Assembly: GCA_028707875.1 (NCBI GenBank)
Contig: JAQWAC010000008.1
Coordinates: 1-33,555, forward strand
DNA length: 33,555 bases
Source of the DNA: Candidatus Peribacteraceae bacterium
Lineage (GTDB): Bacteria > Patescibacteriota > Gracilibacteria > Peribacterales > Peribacteraceae
Reading direction: 5' to 3'
The translations under genes were made by a program, and so were the position numbers. The notes under the pieces are model-generated. The model was not told the origin of the DNA. It worked only from the letters and a program-made list of their open reading frames with translations, and searched no databases. How positions within the stretch are numbered: the stretch's first letter is position 1; each line of letters begins with the position of its first letter. This document shows positions 24,447 through 31,328 of this stretch, one piece after another.

Positions 24447-26444
24447 ATGCTGATTCCCCCCATCCGCTGTCTTCGGTCGTGTTCGTGGCAAAAAGTTGCC
24501 GTTGGTTTACTCCTGCTCCTCCTCGCGGTCTCCGTGTTCTGGAAAGGCGGGAAGACGCTGGAGACGACATGGTTGCTCGTCGGTGTTGCATGGTTGCTCG
24601 TGGCGGTGCGGTATTTCAAAGGGCCGGAGAAAGAGGAGAGGGGAGTGCCGCTCGTTCTCTGGGGTCTTGTCATCCTCTTTGTCTTCTGGACGATCGACAG
24701 TTTCTTTCTCTCTTCCGTCGGGAATTACGGACTCGACGAAGTGTTCCGCACGGTCTCACTCTCCCTCCTTTTCTTCTGGACGGTGCGACAGCCTCCGGAC
24801 TCCCGCGTTCGCCTGAGCATCCTCAAGGTGCTGGCTGCTTCGGCCCTGCTCGCGTGTGCCGTCGGCATCGTCATTTATGTCGTCCAGCCGCTGAACCGGT
24901 TCGTGGGGACGTTCTTTGACCCGCGCTTCCACACGGATTTCTGGCCCAATGCGTGGGCGGAGTTCGTGCTCCTCACATGGCCCGTCGTGCTGCTCCTTAC
25001 GTATCGCGCACCGGAAGCGGGCAGGAGTCTTTCGCGGAAGTATCTGAAGATGCTCATCCGGTCCGCTCCCACGGGGCTGCTCCTCGGCTGTCTCCTCCTG
25101 AGCTTTTCACGGGCCGCGGGTATCGCGTTTCTGGGGCAGGTGTTCCTGCTGGCTCTCTGGGTGAGACGCAATGGCATTTCCCGGAAGAGGGTGGCCGCCC
25201 TCTCCGTGAGCACGCTCATGGTTGCACTGATGATGTTCGGCGTCATCAATGAACTCCGGTCCCGCAGCTTCCCCGTGCAGTCCGTTTCGGAGAAGGTGCT
25301 CTTCCGGGCGGATGAGGGTGCGTCCTCCATCACGGAGCGCAGGGATTTCTGGAAGCAGGCTCTGTCGTTCGCCAATGAGCGTCCGCTTTTCGGCTGGGGA
25401 CCCGCCAGCTTCCGCTTCGTACAACCGCGGGTGGCGCGCGACGTCCTGGCCACGTCCGATCATGCGCACAACGTCTTCCTGAAGGTTGCCATGGACAGCG
25501 GATGGCCGGCGGCGATCCTGCTTGCTGCAATTCTTCTTTGGATTCTGTACCCGTATTTTGCCGTCCTTCTTCCGCGCGGGAGGAATAGGGTTACGGTTGA
25601 GGGGAAGGGAGTGACGAACGGACAGTTCCTTCTTTTCACCGGTGCGATCGGCGTGATTGCCCATAACCTGGTGGACTACAATCTGCAGTTTGTCGCCATC
25701 ATTCTTCCTCTTGTTCTGCTTCTCGGGGTTCTATGTGAGACGGAAAAGCCGGCTGTCGGATACGGAAAGAACAAAAAAATTGTTCATGTCTTCGAATTTG
25801 TTCTGGCAACGCTCCTGTTATGTGCGGCTCTTCGGGAGGGCTACTACGTTGTCACTTCTTCATTGGGGCGTCGTGCACAGGCGCGGGGAGAGGCTGCAAC
25901 AGCTCTCAAGTGGTACGTGAGATCGGAGGGGGAGTGGTATGCGCGTGATCTGATCCTTTCGGAGGGGCAGATCCTTCTCCAAAACAAGCGATACAGTGAG
26001 GCGAAGGGTGCAGCCGAGCGCTTCCTGAAGGTTAACCGGCAGGATGAGAGAGGCTGGAAGCTTCTGGCGGAGGCTCAAACGGGTCTGAAGGATTATTCCG
26101 GTGCTCTCTTTGCGTACGAGAGGGCCTACGCACAGGGAAGAATGGTGGATCTGGCTGTGGTGAGGGGGTTTCTGCAAATGACGGTGCGGGTGAGCGGGAA
26201 GAGGGCCGTAGTACCACGCAGGGCGGAATATGACTGGCTTCTGAAGCAGTATTTTGAGGCCTTCGAACGGAATGCCCATTTCATCCTTCTTTCCCGCAAT
26301 GTCGGCGAGTTCGTGCAGATGATGGACGTCATGAGCGATCTCTATCCTGATAATGAACCGAAGTATCAGGTGATGGCCGCGGGCGTTGCCCGACAGGCGA
26401 AACTGGAGCAGGAACGCCTGAGGGTGCCTTCACCGTCAAAGTAG
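24447..26444 (+). CDS. O-antigen ligase-like (Wzy_C) polytopic membrane protein with C-terminal TPR-like region
   Basis: Multiple TMs; FWKQALSFANERPLFGWGPASF...SDHAHNVFLKVAMDSGWPAAILL; TPR-like helices near the C-terminus. Confidence 0.85.
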   Translation: MLIPPIRCLRSCSWQKVAVGLLLLLLAVSVFWKGGKTLETTWLLVGVAWLLVAVRYFKGPEKEERGVPLVLWGLVILFVFWTIDSFFLSSVGNYGLDEVFRTVSLSLLFFWTVRQPPDSRVRLSILKVLAASALLACAVGIVIYVVQPLNRFVGTFFDPRFHTDFWPNAWAEFVLLTWPVVLLLTYRAPEAGRSLSRKYLKMLIRSAPTGLLLGCLLLSFSRAAGIAFLGQVFLLALWVRRNGISRKRVAALSVSTLMVALMMFGVINELRSRSFPVQSVSEKVLFRADEGASSITERRDFWKQALSFANERPLFGWGPASFRFVQPRVARDVLATSDHAHNVFLKVAMDSGWPAAILLAAILLWILYPYFAVLLPRGRNRVTVEGKGVTNGQFLLFTGAIGVIAHNLVDYNLQFVAIILPLVLLLGVLCETEKPAVGYGKNKKIVHVFEFVLATLLLCAALREGYYVVTSSLGRRAQARGEAATALKWYVRSEGEWYARDLILSEGQILLQNKRYSEAKGAAERFLKVNRQDERGWKLLAEAQTGLKDYSGALFAYERAYAQGRMVDLAVVRGFLQMTVRVSGKRAVVPRRAEYDWLLKQYFEAFERNAHFILLSRNVGEFVQMMDVMSDLYPDNEPKYQVMAAGVARQAKLEQERLRVPSPSK

Positions 26445-26505
26445 TTTGCCCTTACGGATCTCTGCGATAAACTGCTGGCCCCTCCCATCGATTCCCCCCT
26501 TATCC

Positions 26506-27027
26506 ATGAAGAAGCTTGCCATTGTGACTCTTTGTTTCCTTGCACTCACCGCATGCGGGAAGAAGGGCGTTGATATCGGGGAGAAGAACGGAACCGGTTC
26601 CACCGCCACCTATCGTTACAATATGCCTTCCGGGGGCGAAATCGTTGATACCCGCTACGGCAAAGAGACGTTCTTCGCCTATGGAGCCGTCGCAGGACGC
26701 GCGGAAACCCCTGCCAACGGACTCGCCAAGACCCACCGTTTTGAGACGGGACAGTCCCTCCACACCCTTCAGGTGAATATTGCTCTCCCCAGGAACGGAA
26801 TGTTCTACGAGGGGTGGGTGGAGAACCCCAAAACTGGCGAGAAACTCAGTACCGGTCACTTGCAGAGCATTCAGGGGGATGCACGACATAATCTGAGCTT
26901 TGAGACAGAGAAGGATCTGAGCGCTTTTACGAAGGTGACTATCACATTGGAAGATGATGATGGCAACTCTGCACAGGGAACGGTGGTGGCGGAGGGTACG
27001 CTGAAGGAATTGAAGCGGGATAAATGA
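26506..27027 (+). CDS. Predicted lipoprotein
   Basis: MKKLAIVTLCFLALTACGKKG signal with LTAC lipobox; EGWVENPKTGEKLSTGHL resembles RskA-type C-terminal domains. Confidence 0.7.
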   Translation: MKKLAIVTLCFLALTACGKKGVDIGEKNGTGSTATYRYNMPSGGEIVDTRYGKETFFAYGAVAGRAETPANGLAKTHRFETGQSLHTLQVNIALPRNGMFYEGWVENPKTGEKLSTGHLQSIQGDARHNLSFETEKDLSAFTKVTITLEDDDGNSAQGTVVAEGTLKELKRDK

Positions 27028-27171
27028 TGATTCTCCGCAATTTTGAGTTCAGAAACCCTGCGGCCCTGTGCGCGGATGCGCATCAATGAAGGGTTGTGTG
27101 TTCCGTCCTCCGTCGTTTCACTGTTTCGTAAGGGCGGAGCTGGTGGGGCTTCCATCCTCTCGCGGTTCCCG

Positions 27172-27303
27172 TTAGCCGAGGACCGGGAGACTCATCACCA
27201 TGGCGAGGGAAACGAAGGTGATGAGCAGCGCGTGCATCAGCACGAGCGGGGTGGAAGCACAATGAAGTGGGTGCTTCACGATGATTATGGTATGGGGACG
27301 CAT
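27172..27303 (-). CDS. Possible 43-aa small membrane protein (MRPHTIIVKHPLHCASTPLVLMHALLITFVSLAMVMSLPVLG)
   Basis: Short ORF with one hydrophobic helix in an otherwise unannotated gap; below the supplied ORF cut-off. Confidence 0.25.
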   Translation of the reverse strand: MRPHTIIIVKHPLHCASTPLVLMHALLITFVSLAMVMSLPVLG

Positions 27304-27332
27304 AAAAGGCGGGCAGTGTACTTATGCGTCTG
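27299..27332. other. Inverted repeat GACGCATAA-16 nt-TTATGCGTC
   Basis: Perfect 9-nt arms. Confidence 0.6.
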
Positions 27333-27437
27333 ATGTTGTCCAGCATCATTTGACTCACTTTTGTATACGATGGGCCGGTATATTCAGAATAAATGCGTGT
27401 TCTTGGCTCCACGAAGACAAAATATTCAATTCTATAC

Positions 27438-27457
27438 GGGGGGGTTGGGGGAGGGGG
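27438..27457 (+). other. G-quadruplex-prone tract GGGGGGGTTGGGGGAGGGGG
   Basis: Direct reading; lies in an AT-rich intergenic segment. Confidence 0.6.
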
Positions 27458-27585
27458 TATGTTGTATAAAAAATGTGTACAATAATCAGGTGTCGCTATG
27501 ACATCCAAAACACATATTTGACTTAAAATCAAAATAGAAGAAATCGCAGTTGTCGAAATCGCCGGAAAAAGAAGGTGTGAAATTC

Positions 27586-29244
27586 TTAGGATTGGCTCTG
27601 CGATGAGGAAGCCAGTCGGTTACGCTGTAATGCATATTCGAAGGCATCAACGACGCATTCCCAGCCTGCTTCGATGGAGTTTTCGCTCACGCCGGTGGTG
27701 GTGAAGACCTCCTCCCCGTTCCTCCATTCCACCGTTACCAGCACAGGGGCGTGTTCTCCTTCTTCCGATTGTGGCACTTTCTCCACGCGATAGTCTTCCA
27801 GTGTGATCCTTGGCGCTCTTCCCTCGAATTTACGGGCCATTGCCTGTAAAACTGTCTCGGTCAGGGCGCCGATGGGGCCGATGTCCTCCGCCACCTCAAG
27901 GAAGACAGTATCATCGCCGTTGATCCCGATCTTGACTATGGCCTTGGTCTTCGGTTTCGAGTCCTTCTTCCTCGCAATCGGATCGGCCCCCAGAGGGGTG
28001 AGGTTGCTGTGCACTTCCGCTTCTACGATTCTCAGAATACGGTCCAATTTGCCTAATGCTTCCAACATGACAAGTTCCAGCGATGCATCCGCATGATCGA
28101 ATGAGTACCCTTGCGATTCCAATGATTTGATGACGTCGAGTATCTTTTTCTGCTGGGCAGGGCTTCCGGATAATTCCGTTTTAAGGAGTGGATCAAGAAG
28201 TTTTGCCCTCCGGATCAATGCCCGAACGTTGCTCAAGCCCGATTGATTGGAACCGACGATCCGGCGCTCATTGCCCATGGTTTCGGGCGGGATGCATTCG
28301 TAGGAGGCGGGGGTGCGTTCCACGGCGGCGGCATGCATGCCTCCCTTATGCGCAAAAGCGTTCTTTCCTACGAACGGTTGGCCGTCATGACGGCGGAGCC
28401 GGACGCGGAGGGCTATCTGCTGGGAAATATCGGTGAGTTCCCGAAGGTTTTCCTGCGGGATGGTCTCAAACCCGTCCATGTGGAGATTCATGATGGTTTG
28501 GCAGAGATCCAGATTGCCGGTGCGTTCCCCGAATCCGTTCCAGGTTCCCTGCACGTGCCGCACTCCCGCGGCCACGCCCGCACGCATATTTGCGGTGGCA
28601 AGACCCCGGTCATTATGCGGATGGAGACCGATGATGGCATTCCGGAACTCCTTGCGGACCGCTTCGACGGCGCGCTGCACCTGTTCCGGAGGCGTTCCGC
28701 CATTGGTATCGCACAGGACAAGGCGCTGTGCCCCCGCCCGGAAGGCGGCTTGGAGGGTTGCCAGCGCATGGTCAGGATCTTCTCTGTAAGCATCGAAGAA
28801 GTGCTCGGCATCGTAGAGAAGCGTGTGCACGCCATTTTCACGCAGAAATTGCAATGATTCGCCGATCATTGCCAGATTTTCTTCCGGAGTCGTCCGGAGA
28901 ATCTTCTGCACCTGGAAGCGTGAACTCTTGCCGACCAAAGTGATCGCCGGCGCCTGACATGCGAGGAGACTCTTCAGGCCTTGATCCTGATCGGGAGAGC
29001 TCTCTTTGCGACGGGTCATCCCGAAAGCAGTGAGAATCGCTTTGCGCAGGGGGTCATGCCGAAGCGTTTCAAACAGCTCCCGATCGGTCGGATTGGAGTC
29101 GGGGAACCCTCCTTCCACCATGGGAAGACCGATGCGGTCATCCATGCGGGCGATCCAGAGCTTCTGGGGGGTTTGCATGGTGATGCCGGCCGCCTGGGCG
29201 CCGTCACGGCAGGAAACGTCACAGAGTTCGACGTGTGAATCCAT
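27586..29244 (-). CDS. cimA: (R)-citramalate synthase (LeuA/CimA family)
   Basis: ELCDVSCRDGAQAAGITM, LCDTNGGTPPEQV, GLHPHNDRGLATANMRAGVAAG, GTWNGFGERTGNLDLC, AFAHKGGMHAAAV, C-terminal LeuA regulatory-like domain. Confidence 0.9.
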   Translation of the reverse strand: MDSHVELCDVSCRDGAQAAGITMQTPQKLWIARMDDRIGLPMVEGGFPDSNPTDRELFETLRHDPLRKAILTAFGMTRRKESSPDQDQGLKSLLACQAPAITLVGKSSRFQVQKILRTTPEENLAMIGESLQFLRENGVHTLLYDAEHFFDAYREDPDHALATLQAAFRAGAQRLVLCDTNGGTPPEQVQRAVEAVRKEFRNAIIGLHPHNDRGLATANMRAGVAAGVRHVQGTWNGFGERTGNLDLCQTIMNLHMDGFETIPQENLRELTDISQQIALRVRLRRHDGQPFVGKNAFAHKGGMHAAAVERTPASYECIPPETMGNERRIVGSNQSGLSNVRALIRRAKLLDPLLKTELSGSPAQQKKILDVIKSLESQGYSFDHADASLELVMLEALGKLDRILRIVEAEVHSNLTPLGADPIARKKDSKPKTKAIVKIGINGDDTVFLEVAEDIGPIGALTETVLQAMARKFEGRAPRITLEDYRVEKVPQSEEGEHAPVLVTVEWRNGEEVFTTTGVSENSIEAGWECVVDAFEYALQRNRLASSSQSQS

Positions 29245-29264
29245 ATGGGGAAAGGGGGAAATAC

Positions 29265-29285
29265 AAAAAACCCGCTTGGCGCGGG
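29265..29285 (-). terminator. Attenuator terminator before cimA (CCCGC-GCCAA-GCGGG-TTTTTT)
   Basis: Stem complement at 29271-29275/29281-29285, T-run complement at 29265-29270. Confidence 0.85.
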
Positions 29286-29315
29286 AGAGTAGGGGATAAA
29301 GACGCAGCTACTTCC

Positions 29316-29372
29316 TCAACGCCTTGGGGCGCGGGTGATAATAATGCTGCGAATGATGATGGAGCGTTTCAT
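29316..29372 (-). CDS. Ile-rich leader peptide MKRSIIIRSIIITRAPRR (transcription attenuation of cimA)
   Basis: ATG AAA CGC TCC ATC ATC ATT CGC AGC ATT ATT ATC ACC CGC GCC CCA AGG CGT TGA verified codon by codon; promoter upstream, terminator downstream. Confidence 0.8.
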   Translation of the reverse strand: MKRSIIIRSIIITRAPRR

Positions 29373-29382
29373 GACCGGAGGG

Positions 29383-29410
29383 ATTGTACGTCGATGCGAA
29401 CAGTTGTCAA
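29383..29410 (-). promoter_or_regulatory. Sigma70-type promoter TTGACA-16 nt-TACAAT for the leader-cimA transcript
   Basis: -35 complement at 29405-29410; -10 complement at 29383-29388; leader ATG at 29372. Confidence 0.85.
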
Positions 29411-29430
29411 GAATCGTTTCTTTCTTTGAG

Positions 29431-29451
29431 AATGGTCAGGGTGAAAGGACT
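29431..29451 (-). repeat. Duplication of the tRNA-Pro 3' end (20/21 identical)
   Basis: aatggtcagggtgaaaggact vs aatggtcggggtgaaaggact at 29648-29668. Confidence 0.85.
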
Positions 29452-29458
29452 TCCCTCG

Positions 29459-29480
29459 TGGTTCGACGGGCTCACCATGA
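29459..29480. repeat. REP-like palindrome copy TGGTTCGACGGGCTCACCATGA
   Basis: Identical 22 nt at 18090-18111. Confidence 0.8.
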
Positions 29481-29537
29481 CATTGCTGTGCTCGGGATAA
29501 GCTTCTCATTCATTCGTTTCAATGGATTGTTTCATTC

Positions 29538-29559
29538 AAAAAACCGCGGCGAAGCGCGG
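29538..29559 (-). terminator. Rho-independent terminator downstream of tRNA-Pro (minus strand CCGCG...CGCGG TTTTTT)
   Basis: Stem 29544-29548/29555-29559 followed on the minus strand by six T. Confidence 0.75.
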
Positions 29560-29645
29560 GTCTCGCGGGTTCCCGCGCTGGAGCCGCACCCACTCAGGGA
29601 AAAGAGAGTTCATGAGAGAAAAACCGTAGGTTTGTCTCTCATGAA
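29538..29645 (-). ncRNA. Structured intergenic RNA element, copy B (3' of tRNA-Pro)
   Basis: Hairpin TTCATGAGAGA (29609-29619)/TCTCTCATGAA (29635-29645), hairpin CGCGGG-TT-CCCGCG (29564-29577), terminator at 29538-29559. Confidence 0.6.
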
Positions 29646-29649
29646 TCAA

Positions 29650-29725
29650 TGGTCGGGGTGAAAGGACTCGAACCTTCGACCTCACGGTCCCGAACCGTGC
29701 GCTCTACCAACTGAGCTACACCCCG
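29650..29725 (-). tRNA. tRNA-Pro (anticodon CGG), CCA encoded
   Basis: CGGGGTG...CACCCCG acceptor, TAGCTCAGTTGGTAGAGC D-arm, anticodon loop TTCGGGA, GGTTCGAGTCC T-arm, ACCA. Confidence 0.95.
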
Positions 29726-29833
29726 ATTTCCCGCGGATGATACTGGCAAATGGCCGCTGAGCCAACAATTCATTGAAAGTCTCCGAAGGTGCAATGGCAT
29801 CCTGCTCCGCCCTTCGCTACTGTACTTCGGCTC

Positions 29834-30769
29834 ATGAAGGATTTCTTCAAAGTCGTGGCCATCGGAATGATCGGGATCATCGTCGCGATCGTATATCTCG
29901 GATTCCTGTGTAAGGAAGACTGGTGCATATCTTTTTCACTTTCCAAAATCAGCAAGGCGGTGGATTTTGCATCCTGCCGGGAATTGGGATTCCCAATTTC
30001 CAAGTCGCACCCGCCGCGTTGCACCGCAGGCGTGAAAAGTTTCCTGCAGGATGACACCATGCCGCTGCGCGTCTTCGAGCCGGAGGATGATGTCTCATTG
30101 GGATTGCCTCTCTCGATTAAAGGGGAAGTTCTGACGGAATCCGGAACGATGCTCCTGTACCGTTTGAGTGAGCGTGACGGGTACACGCTGCGGGAGGATG
30201 CCGTTCCTCTTCCGCAGGGGGGTTCCGGACAGTACGTTGCTTTTCACATCAGCGCTTCTTACCCGAAGCCCTTGGGGACAGGAGGGACACTGGAGGTTTT
30301 TGAAGTCTCGGGCACGAAGAAGGCACCCGTGGAAAAGAATCGTGTGACGATTCCCGTGACCTTTGCTCCGGTCGAAGCGATGGAGCTCAAGATCTTCTTC
30401 GGCAACAGCGAGCGTGATCCGCAGTCTCTGGCTTGCGACGTGTCCTATCCTGTGCCGCGTCGGATCGCAGTGGCGACGAAGGATCTCCCGCAGGCGGTGC
30501 TTCAGGAACTTCTGCGGGGGCCGTCGCTCGGTGAACAGAACCAGAAATTCTTCACGAGCATTCCGGAGGGTGTTTCCATCCGGACACTCTCCTGGAACGA
30601 GGGCAGGCTCACGATCGATCTCTCCGGCGGACTGACGGAAGGGGTGGCCGGATCCTGCAGGGTGATGGCGATCCGTTCGCAGATTGAACGTACCGTGAAA
30701 CAATTCCCTTCCGTGACGGAAGTCGTGATCACCGTCGATGGATTGAGTGAAGAAGTTTTGCAGCCTTAA
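29834..30769 (+). CDS. Membrane-anchored protein with Gmad2- and GerMN-like domains
   Basis: N-terminal TM; PLSIKGEVLTESGTMLLYRLSERDG (Gmad2-like); LKIFFGNSERDP...LQELLRGPS...IPEGVSIRTLSWNEGRLTIDLSG (GerMN). Confidence 0.8.
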   Translation: MKDFFKVVAIGMIGIIVAIVYLGFLCKEDWCISFSLSKISKAVDFASCRELGFPISKSHPPRCTAGVKSFLQDDTMPLRVFEPEDDVSLGLPLSIKGEVLTESGTMLLYRLSERDGYTLREDAVPLPQGGSGQYVAFHISASYPKPLGTGGTLEVFEVSGTKKAPVEKNRVTIPVTFAPVEAMELKIFFGNSERDPQSLACDVSYPVPRRIAVATKDLPQAVLQELLRGPSLGEQNQKFFTSIPEGVSIRTLSWNEGRLTIDLSGGLTEGVAGSCRVMAIRSQIERTVKQFPSVTEVVITVDGLSEEVLQP

Positions 30770-31221
30770 TTCGCAGTCGAGTTCGGCGGATTCGCCTTGC
30801 GTAAACTTCTGCGGACGCTCTCAATCGATTGGATGGTGCGGCTGTTTTTTTCACCCTGTCCGCTGCGGCGCTGCATTTTCTGATCAAGTAATCTCTGGAA
30901 GCCGCCACGAATCCGTTTTTGGGCATTCAACCGCCGGGCAGCTTCACGGTCGGAGCGGTTGGAAAGACGCTTCAATTCTTGCATATTGTCGTCCGCAATC
31001 TTCTGCGCATGCTGTTTCATATTGATGCACTGACGCAGTTTTGTGAGGAGTGCCGCCTCCAAATCCCCCTGTCCGAAAGGGAGGGAGGCGCGGCATTCGG
31101 TATCCCATTCCTGTTGCTGCACTTGCTCGGGCGTGAGGTCCGTTGTCACGGGGTCGGCGGCCAGAGCGAATCCGGGAAGAAAAATGAGGAGGAGCGGAAG
31201 CGGGGAGAGAACGATGCGCAT
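30766..31221 (-). CDS. Hypothetical secreted protein
   Basis: MRIVLSPLPLLLIFLPGFALAADP signal peptide; charged, helical C-terminal part. Confidence 0.65.
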   Translation of the reverse strand: MRIVLSPLPLLLIFLPGFALAADPVTTDLTPEQVQQQEWDTECRASLPFGQGDLEAALLTKLRQCINMKQHAQKIADDNMQELKRLSNRSDREAARRLNAQKRIRGGFQRLLDQKMQRRSGQGEKNSRTIQSIESVRRSLRKANPPNSTAN

Positions 31222-31328
31222 GGCGCCATTGTGTCGCGATTCCATGAATCGGCGCAACGAGTCTCGGCTGACAAGGAGTGAAGATTGTGTGATTTCTGCC
31301 CATGAAATGTCGGTATAATCCGGCCATC

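Noticed and set aside
29433-29650. tRNA-Pro att-like pair considered as boundaries of an integrated mobile element
   Set aside because: Only about 200 nt between the sites, no integrase or cargo in the window; kept as a repeat observation only.
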